From: Candidatus Bathyarchaeota archaeon
GTDB lineage: Archaea > Thermoproteota > Bathyarchaeia > Bathyarchaeales > DTEX01
Length of the DNA stretch: 22,378 bases
Direction: 5' to 3'
Assembly (NCBI GenBank): GCA_003601725.1
Contig: PIYJ01000007.1
Span: 1-22,378, forward strand
Position 1 is the first letter of the stretch, and the number at the start of each line of letters is the position of its first letter. The translations under genes were made by a program, and so were the position numbers. A model generated the notes under the pieces. That model made no database searches. It was given only the letters and a program-made list of their open reading frames with translations, and was not told the origin of the DNA. This document shows positions 6,458-14,127 of this stretch, in pieces.

Positions 6458-7597
6458 TTGCTGGTTAGAAAATTGAGACGAACCCCTTTATTCATTTTCC
6501 ATAAAGAGCACGGTCGCCTCGGCGAATATGCAGGATTCGAGATGCCCCTTTGGTATAAGAGCCCTCTTCTGGAGCATATGAGCGTCAGAAACAACGTAGG
6601 AATCTTTGACGTTTCCCATATGGGAAGATTGCTTATAACCGGTTCTGAAGCTACGTTCCTTTTGAATAGGATCTTAACAAATAATTGTGCTCGCATAAAG
6701 ATCATGGAGTGCCAGCATGCCTTCTTTTGCAACGATCTCGGAGGGGTAATCGATGATGTGCTTGTTTTCAGGTTAGATAAAAACGTCTTCTTCATGGTTG
6801 TTAACGCCGTGAACAGAGAGAAAGACCTCGTGTGGATCGACAAAAACAAAGATGGTCTTGATGTTGAGATAAAAGATTTAACTGATAAAGTGCCTATGAT
6901 AGCGGTTCAGGGACCTAAGGCACCTCAAACTCTTCGAAAAATCTTTAGCTCAGATATAAACAAGCTTTCACATCTACAATGCTCATGGTTTCATCATGAC
7001 GGGGATAAATTTCTAGTTTCTAGAACGGGATATACAGGTGAAGACGGGTTTGAAATATTCATCTTCAAAGATTGCAGCGAAGAAGATGCATTGAACCTCT
7101 GGAATGCTATTCTTGAAGCTGGAAAGGAGTTCAAAATAGAGCCTTGTGGACTTGCTGCTAGAGATACTTTAAGGCTGGAAGCAGGATTCTGCCTTTATGG
7201 TAACGAATTAGACGAAGAGACAACGCCGATCGAGGCTGGATTAAACTTTGGAGTAAAGTTTGACGAGCGCGACTTCATTGGGAAAGATGTCCTTCTGAGG
7301 CAGATGAAGGAGGGAGTAAGCAGGACTCGAGTAGGATTGAGGATGATTGGGAGGGGCATACCTAGAAAGGGAATGAAGATACTGAAGGAAAATGAGGAAA
7401 TAGGGTTCGTAACTAGCGGAACTTTATCCCCAATACTAAGAACGGGCATAGCAATGGGTTATATTCCTCCTAAGTATGCCTCGCTTGGAACAAAACTCAA
7501 TATATCAATAAGGGGAAGGCTCTCAGAAGCTGAAGTCGTTAAGTTTCCTTTCTATGACAAGAATAGATATGGAAGGAAGAGAAAAACAGAGATCTAA
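6458..7597 (+). CDS. gcvT: Glycine cleavage system T protein (aminomethyltransferase)
   Basis: GcvT releases ammonia from the aminomethylated H protein and passes the methylene carbon to a tetrahydropterin. The 379-residue protein shows the full family pattern: RRTPLF near the start, YAGFEMPLWY, NVGIFDVSHMGR, the catalytic-Asp region NDLGGVIDD, YTGEDGFEIF, and GLAARDTLRLEAGFCLYGNE followed by the C-terminal barrel. In this organism the acceptor may be tetrahydromethanopterin rather than folate, given mtd nearby; that is inference. The start is uncertain. The TTG at 6458 has GAGGT only one base away, while the TTG at 6473, directly before RRTPL, fits homologue length better but has a weak ribosome-binding site. 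Its stop is 3 nt from that of gcvPB on the other strand. Confidence 0.94.
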   Translation: MLVRKLRRTPLFIFHKEHGRLGEYAGFEMPLWYKSPLLEHMSVRNNVGIFDVSHMGRLLITGSEATFLLNRILTNNCARIKIMECQHAFFCNDLGGVIDDVLVFRLDKNVFFMVVNAVNREKDLVWIDKNKDGLDVEIKDLTDKVPMIAVQGPKAPQTLRKIFSSDINKLSHLQCSWFHHDGDKFLVSRTGYTGEDGFEIFIFKDCSEEDALNLWNAILEAGKEFKIEPCGLAARDTLRLEAGFCLYGNELDEETTPIEAGLNFGVKFDERDFIGKDVLLRQMKEGVSRTRVGLRMIGRGIPRKGMKILKENEEIGFVTSGTLSPILRTGIAMGYIPPKYASLGTKLNISIRGRLSEAEVVKFPFYDKNRYGRKRKTEI

Positions 7598-7600
7598 TGC

Positions 7601-9133
7601 TTAATGAAGTTTTTCAATTCGTTTTTTATACATTCTCCAGCTGAGACAGAGCGTTCTAGGATGAGAAGCCTTAACTTCGTCTACAAGACTGACTGATGTG
7701 TTATGAGGCGCAGTCAAAATCTTTTCCGGATCATTATATGCTTCTTTGGAAATCGAAGTTAAGACCTCAATGAACTTATCCATCTCCTCAATAGGCTCGG
7801 TCTCCGTAGGCTCAATCATCAAAGCCTCTTTAACGATCAGGGGAAAATAGACCGTCGGAGCGTGAACGCCGTAATCAAGCATTCTCTTCGCAACATCCTT
7901 CGCAGAGATCCCCGTCTCAGACTTCAAGCGGGAACAACTGAGAACAAATTCATGCTTCACAGGCCTGTCTTTACCGTAAGGGATATGAAAACCCCGGATT
8001 TTTGAAAGTCTACTCGCAAGATAATTAGCGTTTAACACCGAGATTTCAGCTATCTTCTCTAATCCTTCAGCCCCCATGGAGAGAATGTATGCAAAAGCTC
8101 GAATGAGAACTTCGAAATTTCCATAAAACCCCTTAATCTTCCCAATGGTGTGTGGAACATCATAATCTAAGTAGTAACGTTCCCCGTCAAACTCAACGAG
8201 AGGAACAGGCAGAAAATCTTCAAGGTGCTTCTTCACCCCTACAGGTCCAGCTCCAGGTCCTCCTCCCCCATGAGGAGTTGAGAAAGTTTTATGCAGATTA
8301 AGATGTACTATGTCGAACCCCATATCTCCCGGCCTGGTCTTCCCAAGAATAGCATTTAAATTCGCCCCGTCATAGTAGAGAAGCCCCCCTGCTTCATGCA
8401 CTATCTTTTCAATCTCCAGTATTTTATTCTCAAATATCCCAAGCGTATTGGGATTCGTCAACATCAGCCCAGCGGTCCTTGGGGATACAGCTTCCTTTAA
8501 GGCTTCCACATCCACGCATCCATTCTCATCTGTGGGCACGATGACCACGTCAAATCCGGCCATAGAAGCACTTGCTGGGTTAGTTCCATGAGCAGAATCT
8601 GGAATTATGATCTCTCTTCTTTGTTCCAGTTCCCCATTGAATGCATGATAAGCTCTGATCATCAAAGTGCCTGTGAATTCTCCGTTAGCTCCAGCAGCGG
8701 GCTGAAGCGAGAATCTGCTCATTCCCGTGATCTCCGCCAGCCATGAAGCCAGCTTATACATGATCTTTAACATGCCTTGCAATGTATCTTCAGGCTGGTA
8801 TGGATGTATCCAACGCACCTCATCTAGGGCCGCTATTGCATCATTCATCTTCGGATTATACTTCATAGTGCAGCTGCCGAGAGGATAAAAACCGTTATCC
8901 ACTCCGAAATTCATCTGAGATAATCTAATAAAATGTCTCGCTACTTCGACTTCTGAAAGTTCAGGTAGATCAGGATCAGCCTTTCTCTTTAGATTTTCAG
9001 GTATGGAATATCGATCATTCAGCATCGATCTTAAGTTTCCATCTAACACGGGAAGGCTGTAGCCTCTCCTACCTTTACTTCCAATCTCAAAGATGACTGG
9101 TTCAGGCCATTTCGCCTGTTGAAAACTCTTCAT
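7601..9133 (-). CDS. gcvPB: Glycine dehydrogenase (decarboxylating) subunit 2
   Basis: This is the PLP-bearing subunit of two-subunit glycine decarboxylase, which decarboxylates glycine and loads the aminomethyl group onto GcvH. Key segments are NGFYPLGSCTMKYNPK, SLQPAAGANGEFTG, DSAHGTNPASA, YYDGANLNAI and the PLP-lysine motif HLNLHKTFSTPHGGGGPG (Lys about 282). The length of 510 residues is normal for GcvPB. I choose the ATG at 9133 because GGAGG lies 7 nt upstream inside the end of gcvPA. An upstream in-frame TTG at 9139 is only one base from that site. The start sits 2 nt after the gcvPA stop, so translation is probably coupled and subunit amounts matched. Confidence 0.96.
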   Translation of the reverse strand: MKSFQQAKWPEPVIFEIGSKGRRGYSLPVLDGNLRSMLNDRYSIPENLKRKADPDLPELSEVEVARHFIRLSQMNFGVDNGFYPLGSCTMKYNPKMNDAIAALDEVRWIHPYQPEDTLQGMLKIMYKLASWLAEITGMSRFSLQPAAGANGEFTGTLMIRAYHAFNGELEQRREIIIPDSAHGTNPASASMAGFDVVIVPTDENGCVDVEALKEAVSPRTAGLMLTNPNTLGIFENKILEIEKIVHEAGGLLYYDGANLNAILGKTRPGDMGFDIVHLNLHKTFSTPHGGGGPGAGPVGVKKHLEDFLPVPLVEFDGERYYLDYDVPHTIGKIKGFYGNFEVLIRAFAYILSMGAEGLEKIAEISVLNANYLASRLSKIRGFHIPYGKDRPVKHEFVLSCSRLKSETGISAKDVAKRMLDYGVHAPTVYFPLIVKEALMIEPTETEPIEEMDKFIEVLTSISKEAYNDPEKILTAPHNTSVSLVDEVKASHPRTLCLSWRMYKKRIEKLH

Positions 9134-9135
9134 GT

Positions 9136-10521
9136 TCAAGCCTCCAAAATATCCTTTAGGCTCCTATGCAATCTTTCAATATCTTGTAGAGTATGCATCT
9201 CGGTGACGCAAAGAAGAGTAGTCTGCCCCAGCTCTGGGAATTCGCGGATCAACGGTTTACCGCCGACTATTCCATGCTTAAGCAATTCGCGTTTGATCTC
9301 TTGAAGAGACTTGGAAGTTCCGTCGAAATTTACTGTAAATTCTTTAAAGTGATACGTCTCGAAGAAGGGGACACGTACATCTTCAATCTCTGAAAGCATC
9401 TTTATGGCATAATAAGTTCTAGACAAGATGATTTCACCTAGCTCTCTGAATCCCTTCCGTCCCAAGAGACTCATGTAAACGGCCGCTCTTAAGGCACATA
9501 ATGCTTCGTTAGTGCATATATTGGAGGTTGCTTTATGACGACGAATATGCTGTTCTCTAGTTTGAAGAACCAAACAGAAGGCACGGTCTTTCCCATCTCG
9601 AGTAGTAGTCATCCCTACGATTCTACCCGGCATCTGCCTAACAAGGGATTTCTCATCCTTACAGGCAAATATTCCTAGAAGGGGACCTCCGCCGTTCATG
9701 TAGTTCCCTAGAGGCTGCCCTTCTCCTATGGCGATGTCCGCTTCATAGTTTCCCGGCGGTCTTAAAACACCTAGAGACGTAGGGTCAACTCCGACGATGA
9801 ATAATCCTCCCGCGTCGTGAACGATCTCAGCTATGGCTTCGGGAGAGTCTATTAGAAAACCCAGATAGGAGGGATTCTCAATGTATACTCCAGCAGCGTC
9901 TTTTGAGACTTTCTCTTTCAAGTCTTCCAAATCGATCTGGCCAGTCTGCAAATCTTGGTTAACCTCTATGACTTCAATTCCAGCCGGCTCAGCGTAGACC
10001 TTGAGAACCCCCAGCCTTTCAGGGCTGATGAAGTGAGGAATTATAAATTTGCTTCGTTGAGTGACGCGGGCGGCCATGCGTGCTGCTTCTCCTAGAGAGG
10101 TAGCCCAGTCATACATTGAACAGTTAGCAACATCCATATCTAAGAGCTCGCATATCATGCTTTGATACTCAAAAAGAGCTTGAAGAATCCCTTGGCTGAT
10201 CTCTGGTTGATAAGGAGTATAGCTTGTTAAGAATTCGCTTCTCGAAGAGACCTCATCTACCACTGCAGGTACATGATGAGGCCAGATTCCGCCTCCGAGA
10301 AAAGAAGTTAGCTCCTTAATTGAATGATTCTTTTTCAAGATTTCTTCCGTCTTCCTCCTGACGTCGAGTTCAGATAAAGGCCCAGGTATGCGAAGAGGCT
10401 TTTTTAAACGGATCTCTTGGGGTATATCGGAAAAAAGCGCCTTAACGTTCTCGATACCGATTGTTTTTTCGAGCTTTTTCCTGTTTTCTTCAGTGGCATT
10501 CGGAATGTACCGATTAAACAT
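9136..10521 (-). CDS. gcvPA: Glycine dehydrogenase (decarboxylating) subunit 1
   Basis: GcvPA is the non-PLP-binding partner of GcvPB and completes the active site of glycine decarboxylase. The 461-residue protein starts MFNRYIPNATEENR and contains the family segments FLGGGIWPHHVP, FLTSYTPYQPEISQG, LLDMDVANCSMYDWATS, GEGQPLGNYMNGGGPLLGIF, GRIVGMTTT and REQHIRRHKATSNICTN. The ATG is set by GGGAGG about 7 nt upstream. A TATA element lies about 80 nt upstream, giving a leader of roughly 55 nt. It is first in the gcvPA-gcvPB unit, transcribed towards gcvHT. Nothing appears truncated. Confidence 0.96.
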   Translation of the reverse strand: MFNRYIPNATEENRKKLEKTIGIENVKALFSDIPQEIRLKKPLRIPGPLSELDVRRKTEEILKKNHSIKELTSFLGGGIWPHHVPAVVDEVSSRSEFLTSYTPYQPEISQGILQALFEYQSMICELLDMDVANCSMYDWATSLGEAARMAARVTQRSKFIIPHFISPERLGVLKVYAEPAGIEVIEVNQDLQTGQIDLEDLKEKVSKDAAGVYIENPSYLGFLIDSPEAIAEIVHDAGGLFIVGVDPTSLGVLRPPGNYEADIAIGEGQPLGNYMNGGGPLLGIFACKDEKSLVRQMPGRIVGMTTTRDGKDRAFCLVLQTREQHIRRHKATSNICTNEALCALRAAVYMSLLGRKGFRELGEIILSRTYYAIKMLSEIEDVRVPFFETYHFKEFTVNFDGTSKSLQEIKRELLKHGIVGGKPLIREFPELGQTTLLCVTEMHTLQDIERLHRSLKDILEA

Positions 10522-10598
10522 TTAGATTCCTCCCAGCAATTAAAAGAAGTGACCCCTTTCTTTTCATAACCTTAAATTAAAGAAAAAAGAAGCCTCTG

Positions 10599-10609
10599 CT
10601 TATATATCT
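10599..10609 (-). promoter_or_regulatory. TATA box for gcvPA-gcvPB
   Basis: On the minus strand GAGATATATAAGC gives a consensus archaeal TATA box centred near 10604. Initiation would fall near 10578, which leaves a leader of about 57 nt that includes the GGGAGG site in front of the gcvPA ATG at 10521. Confidence 0.5.
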
Positions 10610-10794
10610 CTTCGGCTGTAAAGGTTAAAAGGGATCTAAAGATCTTGCTTTTAGGTCTTGATTGGTTGTATTGTGGGATGTTTCAAGAACCTTTTTGATC
10701 ATCTCACCGACTTAATCGATAAAGAAGCCTATCAACACTAAATGACAATAATTTTAGACGAGGATTACTGAATAATGAAATCTTAACGTCTAAA

Positions 10795-11640
10795 TTAGAT
10801 ATCCTTAAGAGGCTTCTCCATTAAACTTCTCTTTGTCCCGATCTTTCCATTTTTGAAATGTGGTCTCCGAAGAACCTTATCTTGGCTTTTCTCTATTTCC
10901 CTAGCTTCATCCGCTAGTTTGGCTGCTGTTCTCATAATCTCATGTGCAGCTGCCACCATGGGAATGTAGAGGCTTGGATCATGGATCTTAAAGCAAGCTG
11001 TAGTCGTTAGTCTTGATACTTGCCTCGCCATCTCATATGCGGCGAGAGCCTTAGCCTTCGCGTATGGATTTGTGAATCCGGCTGCTTCAACGGCCTTAGT
11101 TCCATCTATTATCAGCTGAGGCAGCTTCGGCTTTTCCCCTTGCTTGATAGATTCTATAGCCTCGTCTATCGCTTCAACAACGATATTGAAGGCTCCAGTC
11201 ACAGCGAGAACTCTTATCACATCGGAGTTATAGAGAGTCATCTCCACTGGATCGAGAAATTCTCTCCTCGCTCCAATCATCGAGTCGGCTTCAACGATTA
11301 TGTATCCCAGTCCAGCCTTTTCCATCTCATCGACCAGTCTCTTAGCGGGAGAGTCAGAGATCATGATGGTAGGCAGCTCGGCTTCACTGAGCATCTTCCG
11401 CGCTTTTGTTGGTCCTTGCGTTGCCTGAGCTGGACCAATAAGAATCACGAGATCTGGATTCTGCTTTATCATGAGATCGGTGACTTCTCTGCATTGATCA
11501 ATTCCGAGCTTCACTCCGGAGCCTATGACCCTAACGTCTATATCTTGCCTGTCAGCCCGTTCATCAAGCATCACATCCAACAGTGGCAGGGTTCCTATGC
11601 AGCCTATCTTTAAAACTCCAACCTTAACGATGCTTGACAT
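10795..11640 (-). CDS. mtd: F420-dependent methylene-tetrahydromethanopterin dehydrogenase
   Basis: Mtd reversibly interconverts methylene-H4MPT and methenyl-H4MPT using coenzyme F420. The 281-residue length is typical. Characteristic segments are VKVGVLKIGCIGTLPLLDVM, LDERADRQDIDVRVIGSG, LIGPAQATQGPTKARKML, ISDSPAKRLVDEMEKAGLG, DSMIGARREFLDPVEMTLYN and VLAVTGAFNIVVEAID. It is a soluble enzyme. It sits downstream of a small AT-rich intergenic region and is co-directional with gcvPA. The 273 nt between them and the separate gcvPA promoter argue against one transcript. Its presence shows that the organism makes F420 and a methanopterin-type C1 carrier, but does not by itself show methanogenesis: no mcr or mtr genes are in the window. 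Confidence 0.93.
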   Translation of the reverse strand: MSSIVKVGVLKIGCIGTLPLLDVMLDERADRQDIDVRVIGSGVKLGIDQCREVTDLMIKQNPDLVILIGPAQATQGPTKARKMLSEAELPTIMISDSPAKRLVDEMEKAGLGYIIVEADSMIGARREFLDPVEMTLYNSDVIRVLAVTGAFNIVVEAIDEAIESIKQGEKPKLPQLIIDGTKAVEAAGFTNPYAKAKALAAYEMARQVSRLTTTACFKIHDPSLYIPMVAAAHEIMRTAAKLADEAREIEKSQDKVLRRPHFKNGKIGTKRSLMEKPLKDI

Positions 11641-11842
11641 GAACTATTCACTCACTTATTTTTCTTAATACCAATATTGCTTAAATCATTTTCAATAATA
11701 CGACTCAATTTCATTATGGAGAATTATTTCCTCTTTTTCCCACAGAGGCTGAAATATGAGAGGACTAGCTTGAACATTAAGTTTCATTTTAAATAAATTA
11801 TTTTAATACTGCTAAATTTAAGTCAATTATAGAGGATGGGGT

Positions 11843-12214
11843 TTGAATGTTCTTGAAGAGTTAGTGTCTGAATGGTATGAGTATCAAGGTTATTTTGTAA
11901 GGAGAGACATTAAAGTTGGCAAGAGAGCTACGGGTGGTTATGAAGGGGAGCTAGACATAGTTGCATTTCATCCAGTAAGTAGGAAGATTGTTCATATAGA
12001 GACTTCAATGGGTGCTGAAAGTTGGGAAAAACGGCGATCTATTTTTCAGAAGAAGTTTAGCTTAGGTGAAAAATATATTCCTATGCTATTTCCATTCGTT
12101 GAGTCTAAACCAGATAAAGTGGCGGTATTAGGTTTTCCGAGAAGCACTAGATTGAAAGACCCTTTAGGTCCAGACATCAAAGTTATGTTTATTCCAGATT
12201 TAATAAAAAAATAA
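11843..12214 (+). CDS. Restriction-endonuclease-like (PD-(D/E)XK fold) protein, zero-frame product
   Basis: The zero-frame product is 123 residues. An N-terminal helix (LEELVSEWYEYQGYFVRRD) precedes a YEGELDIVAFHP segment and a KIVHIETSMGAESW segment. That order (helix, ELD, strand, hydrophobic-E-T) resembles the PD-(D/E)XK nuclease core of Mrr- or UPF0102-like proteins. The lysine expected after the last acid (E.K) is replaced, reading ETS, so nuclease activity is uncertain. The start is the TTG at 11843 with GAGG seven bases upstream. The frame ends at TAA directly after a run of seven adenines. The -1 frame then continues for 38 codons with what looks like the true C-terminus. Base composition is more AT-rich than the neighbours, suggesting an accessory or transferred gene. 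No methylase or partner toxin/antitoxin is adjacent. Confidence 0.65.
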   Translation: MNVLEELVSEWYEYQGYFVRRDIKVGKRATGGYEGELDIVAFHPVSRKIVHIETSMGAESWEKRRSIFQKKFSLGEKYIPMLFPFVESKPDKVAVLGFPRSTRLKDPLGPDIKVMFIPDLIKK

Positions 12215-12327
12215 CCATAAAATTCAGCAAAATTAAGGTTGAGGAAAAAGCTATTCCTGAAACGTATCCGCTTCTACGTACTATTCAATTCGCCCTAGAC
12301 TATGGAGGATATTTGAAATCTAAATAA
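12205..12327 (+). other. A_AAA_AAA slippery heptamer and -1 frame extension of the nuclease-like gene
   Basis: The zero frame reads ATA AAA AAA TAA, so the seven A's (12205-12211) are phased as X_XXY_YYZ, with the stop immediately after. Slipping back one base continues the protein from 12211 to a TAA at 12325-12327. This adds 38 residues (ITIKFSKIKVEEK, then PETYPLLRTIQFALDYGG) for a 161-residue total. The added segment has ordinary protein composition and a natural helix-rich end. Programmed -1 frameshifting, transcriptional slippage, a genuine deletion of one A, or a consensus error in the homopolymer would all look like this. Confidence 0.6.
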
Positions 12328-12416
12328 GTTTTAAACATATTTTCATTAGACAATTTCAACGATTTTAACAAAAAAATTTGTCGTTTCTTGCATCTCTGGA
12401 TTCCAAGTCTGCAGAT

Positions 12417-13145
12417 TTATTTTTCTCTGAATTTTTGAAGTCTTTCTAGTAATTCTTTGTCGCCTTTATAGTCTCCAACGCATGTTGCTATTATCCCGTC
12501 TACGACGCCTTCTAGTTTAGCTGCAAACTCTTCAACGTGTTCCATGGTTGCTGTCACTGGCCACCCGATCATCTTTATAATCTCAGCGTTTTTAGGCGTC
12601 TCCACAACGAAGTATGAATAAACAGGTTTACCTAGACGCTTACACTCTTCAGCTATCTGTTCTAATGCAGGTAAGGATTTCTCTTCAAGCCTCATGAAGA
12701 AGATAAAGTCCCAAGCATCTCTTACCCTAGCGAGCGCATCTTCAATAGATCGCCGCGCCGTCAGAAGGCAGCCTAGCTTCAGATTTTTGATGCGTACCTT
12801 TTCACGTAAGAACTCTCGGGCTTCCTCAGAGTTCTTTAACATATGTATAGGCTCACCGTATTTAGGAACGTCACCCATAGTGAGTACAAGCCCATCAAGC
12901 TTCACAGCATCCCCTGCTAGAGCTAAACCTCCAACTTCAACTGGGCCCTTATAGCGTAAAACAAACACGGGGATCACGATTTTATCTGGATATTTGGTCT
13001 TTAATACGCAGCTTACAGCTGTACCGCTTGGTGCAGGCCTGCCTGCAGCGCTATCGGTGACATTCCATCCGTCGACTAGATCCTTTGTCTCTTCGGCCAT
13101 TTTTAGAAATTTACGTGTCGGAACAAATTCGTGTAGAATCTTCAT
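12417..13145 (-). CDS. MetF-like methylenetetrahydrofolate/pterin reductase
   Basis: This approximately 242-residue protein resembles the (beta/alpha)8 flavin-dependent MetF family. The GWNVTDSAAGRPAPSGTAVS segment matches the MetF G.NVTDN..G.P..S region, VFVLRYKGPVEVGG matches the R-D-N substrate segment in position though not in residues, and LTMGDVPKYGE matches the GD(P/V)-type flavin loop. It is shorter than bacterial MetF (about 290), lacks a MetV-like zinc domain, and no partner gene lies next to it. Near mtd and gcv the likely reaction is reduction of a methylene-pterin to the methyl form in place of Mer, which is inference. I start at the ATG at 13145 because GGTG lies about 7-11 nt upstream; a GTG three codons earlier (13154) is less well placed. 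Confidence 0.7.
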   Translation of the reverse strand: MKILHEFVPTRKFLKMAEETKDLVDGWNVTDSAAGRPAPSGTAVSCVLKTKYPDKIVIPVFVLRYKGPVEVGGLALAGDAVKLDGLVLTMGDVPKYGEPIHMLKNSEEAREFLREKVRIKNLKLGCLLTARRSIEDALARVRDAWDFIFFMRLEEKSLPALEQIAEECKRLGKPVYSYFVVETPKNAEIIKMIGWPVTATMEHVEEFAAKLEGVVDGIIATCVGDYKGDKELLERLQKFREK

Positions 13146-13324
13146 TGTAAACACCGGCTAAAAGATAAAATCGATTGGGATTAAAAATCTTTCGTGCAGA
13201 AGGATAAACAGTTTTCAGCATTACCATTCTTCATTGCTTCTCAGATTATGAAAAGTATAATACTGTCGTTTTATTGAAGATATGAAGCGAAGCGTTTTTC
13301 ATAATTGCCTGAGGGGATCACGAA

Positions 13325-14089
13325 ATGAAATTGGTGGATACTCATGCTCACCTTGAAGATTTAGAGAATCTCGACGCGGCGATTCGAAGAGCAGAAGCGG
13401 AAGGAATAATAGCCATAATCACGATGGGGTCTGATCTAGAATCAAGCCTCTGGGCTTTGAATGAAAGTCAGCGTTACGAGACGGAGAGCCTTAAAATCTA
13501 TCCGGCTATAGGGATACATCCTTGGAGCATGGCGACTTCAAATCTCAGTGAAGATTTAAAATTCATCGAGGAAAACGCGCATCGCGCCGTGGCGATAGGT
13601 GAAATAGGGCTGGATTACTGGTACAGAGAAGTTAGGAAGAACCCTGAGAAGAAAGAAAAACAGAGAGAACTCTTCAGAAGCCTCCTTAAAATAGCAAAGG
13701 AGAACGGGAAACCCGTCTCAATTCACAGCAGAGGCGCATGGATGGACTGCGTAGAAATAACGATAGAAGTGGGGGTTCAGAAGGCTGTCTTTCACTGGTT
13801 CACGGGACCTCAAGACGCCTTGAAGAAGCTTCTAGATCACGGATACTGCATCTCAGCTACGCCCGCTGCAAACTACAGCAAAGAACATAGAGCAGCGATC
13901 AGAAATACGCCGGTGGAAAATATTCTTTTGGAAACTGACTCGCCTGTCTCGTACCGTGGAGAAGTGGCTGAACCTGCACATGTACTTAAGAGTCTATCCG
14001 CCGTGGCTGAGCTGAAAGGTGAAACGAAAAAGAAGATCTCAGAGGAAACGACTGAAAATGCAAGAAGGATATTCGGAATTCAGATCTGA
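13325..14089 (+). CDS. TatD-family metal-dependent hydrolase
   Basis: The 254-residue amidohydrolase-fold protein carries all TatD metal ligands: DTHAHLE (His 7 and 9), GEIGLDYWY (Glu 93), SIHSRG (His 134), FHWFTG (His 157) and LLETDSPV (Asp 205). TatD proteins are metal-dependent DNases or deacylases of uncertain physiological role, and in archaea possibly linked to D-aminoacyl-tRNA or DNA processing. The ATG is preceded by a long ribosome-binding match (GAGGGGATCAC). It is divergent from the MetF-like gene and converges on the DUF89 gene with a 38-nt gap. There is no signal peptide. Confidence 0.9.
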   Translation: MKLVDTHAHLEDLENLDAAIRRAEAEGIIAIITMGSDLESSLWALNESQRYETESLKIYPAIGIHPWSMATSNLSEDLKFIEENAHRAVAIGEIGLDYWYREVRKNPEKKEKQRELFRSLLKIAKENGKPVSIHSRGAWMDCVEITIEVGVQKAVFHWFTGPQDALKKLLDHGYCISATPAANYSKEHRAAIRNTPVENILLETDSPVSYRGEVAEPAHVLKSLSAVAELKGETKKKISEETTENARRIFGIQI

Positions 14090-14127
14090 AAAGAGAACTA
14101 GGTCACATTAGTAGTTATAGAAGACCG

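Noticed and set aside
10625..10702. 25-codon minus-strand ORF (MIKKVLETSHNTTNQ...) with GGTGAG just upstream, between mtd and gcvPA
   Set aside because: The ribosome-binding match is good, but the product is too short to judge and shows no family features. Could be a small gene; insufficient support.
11020..11613. 197-codon plus-strand ORF opposite mtd
   Set aside because: Antisense to a clearly conserved enzyme gene; the product has no recognisable features.
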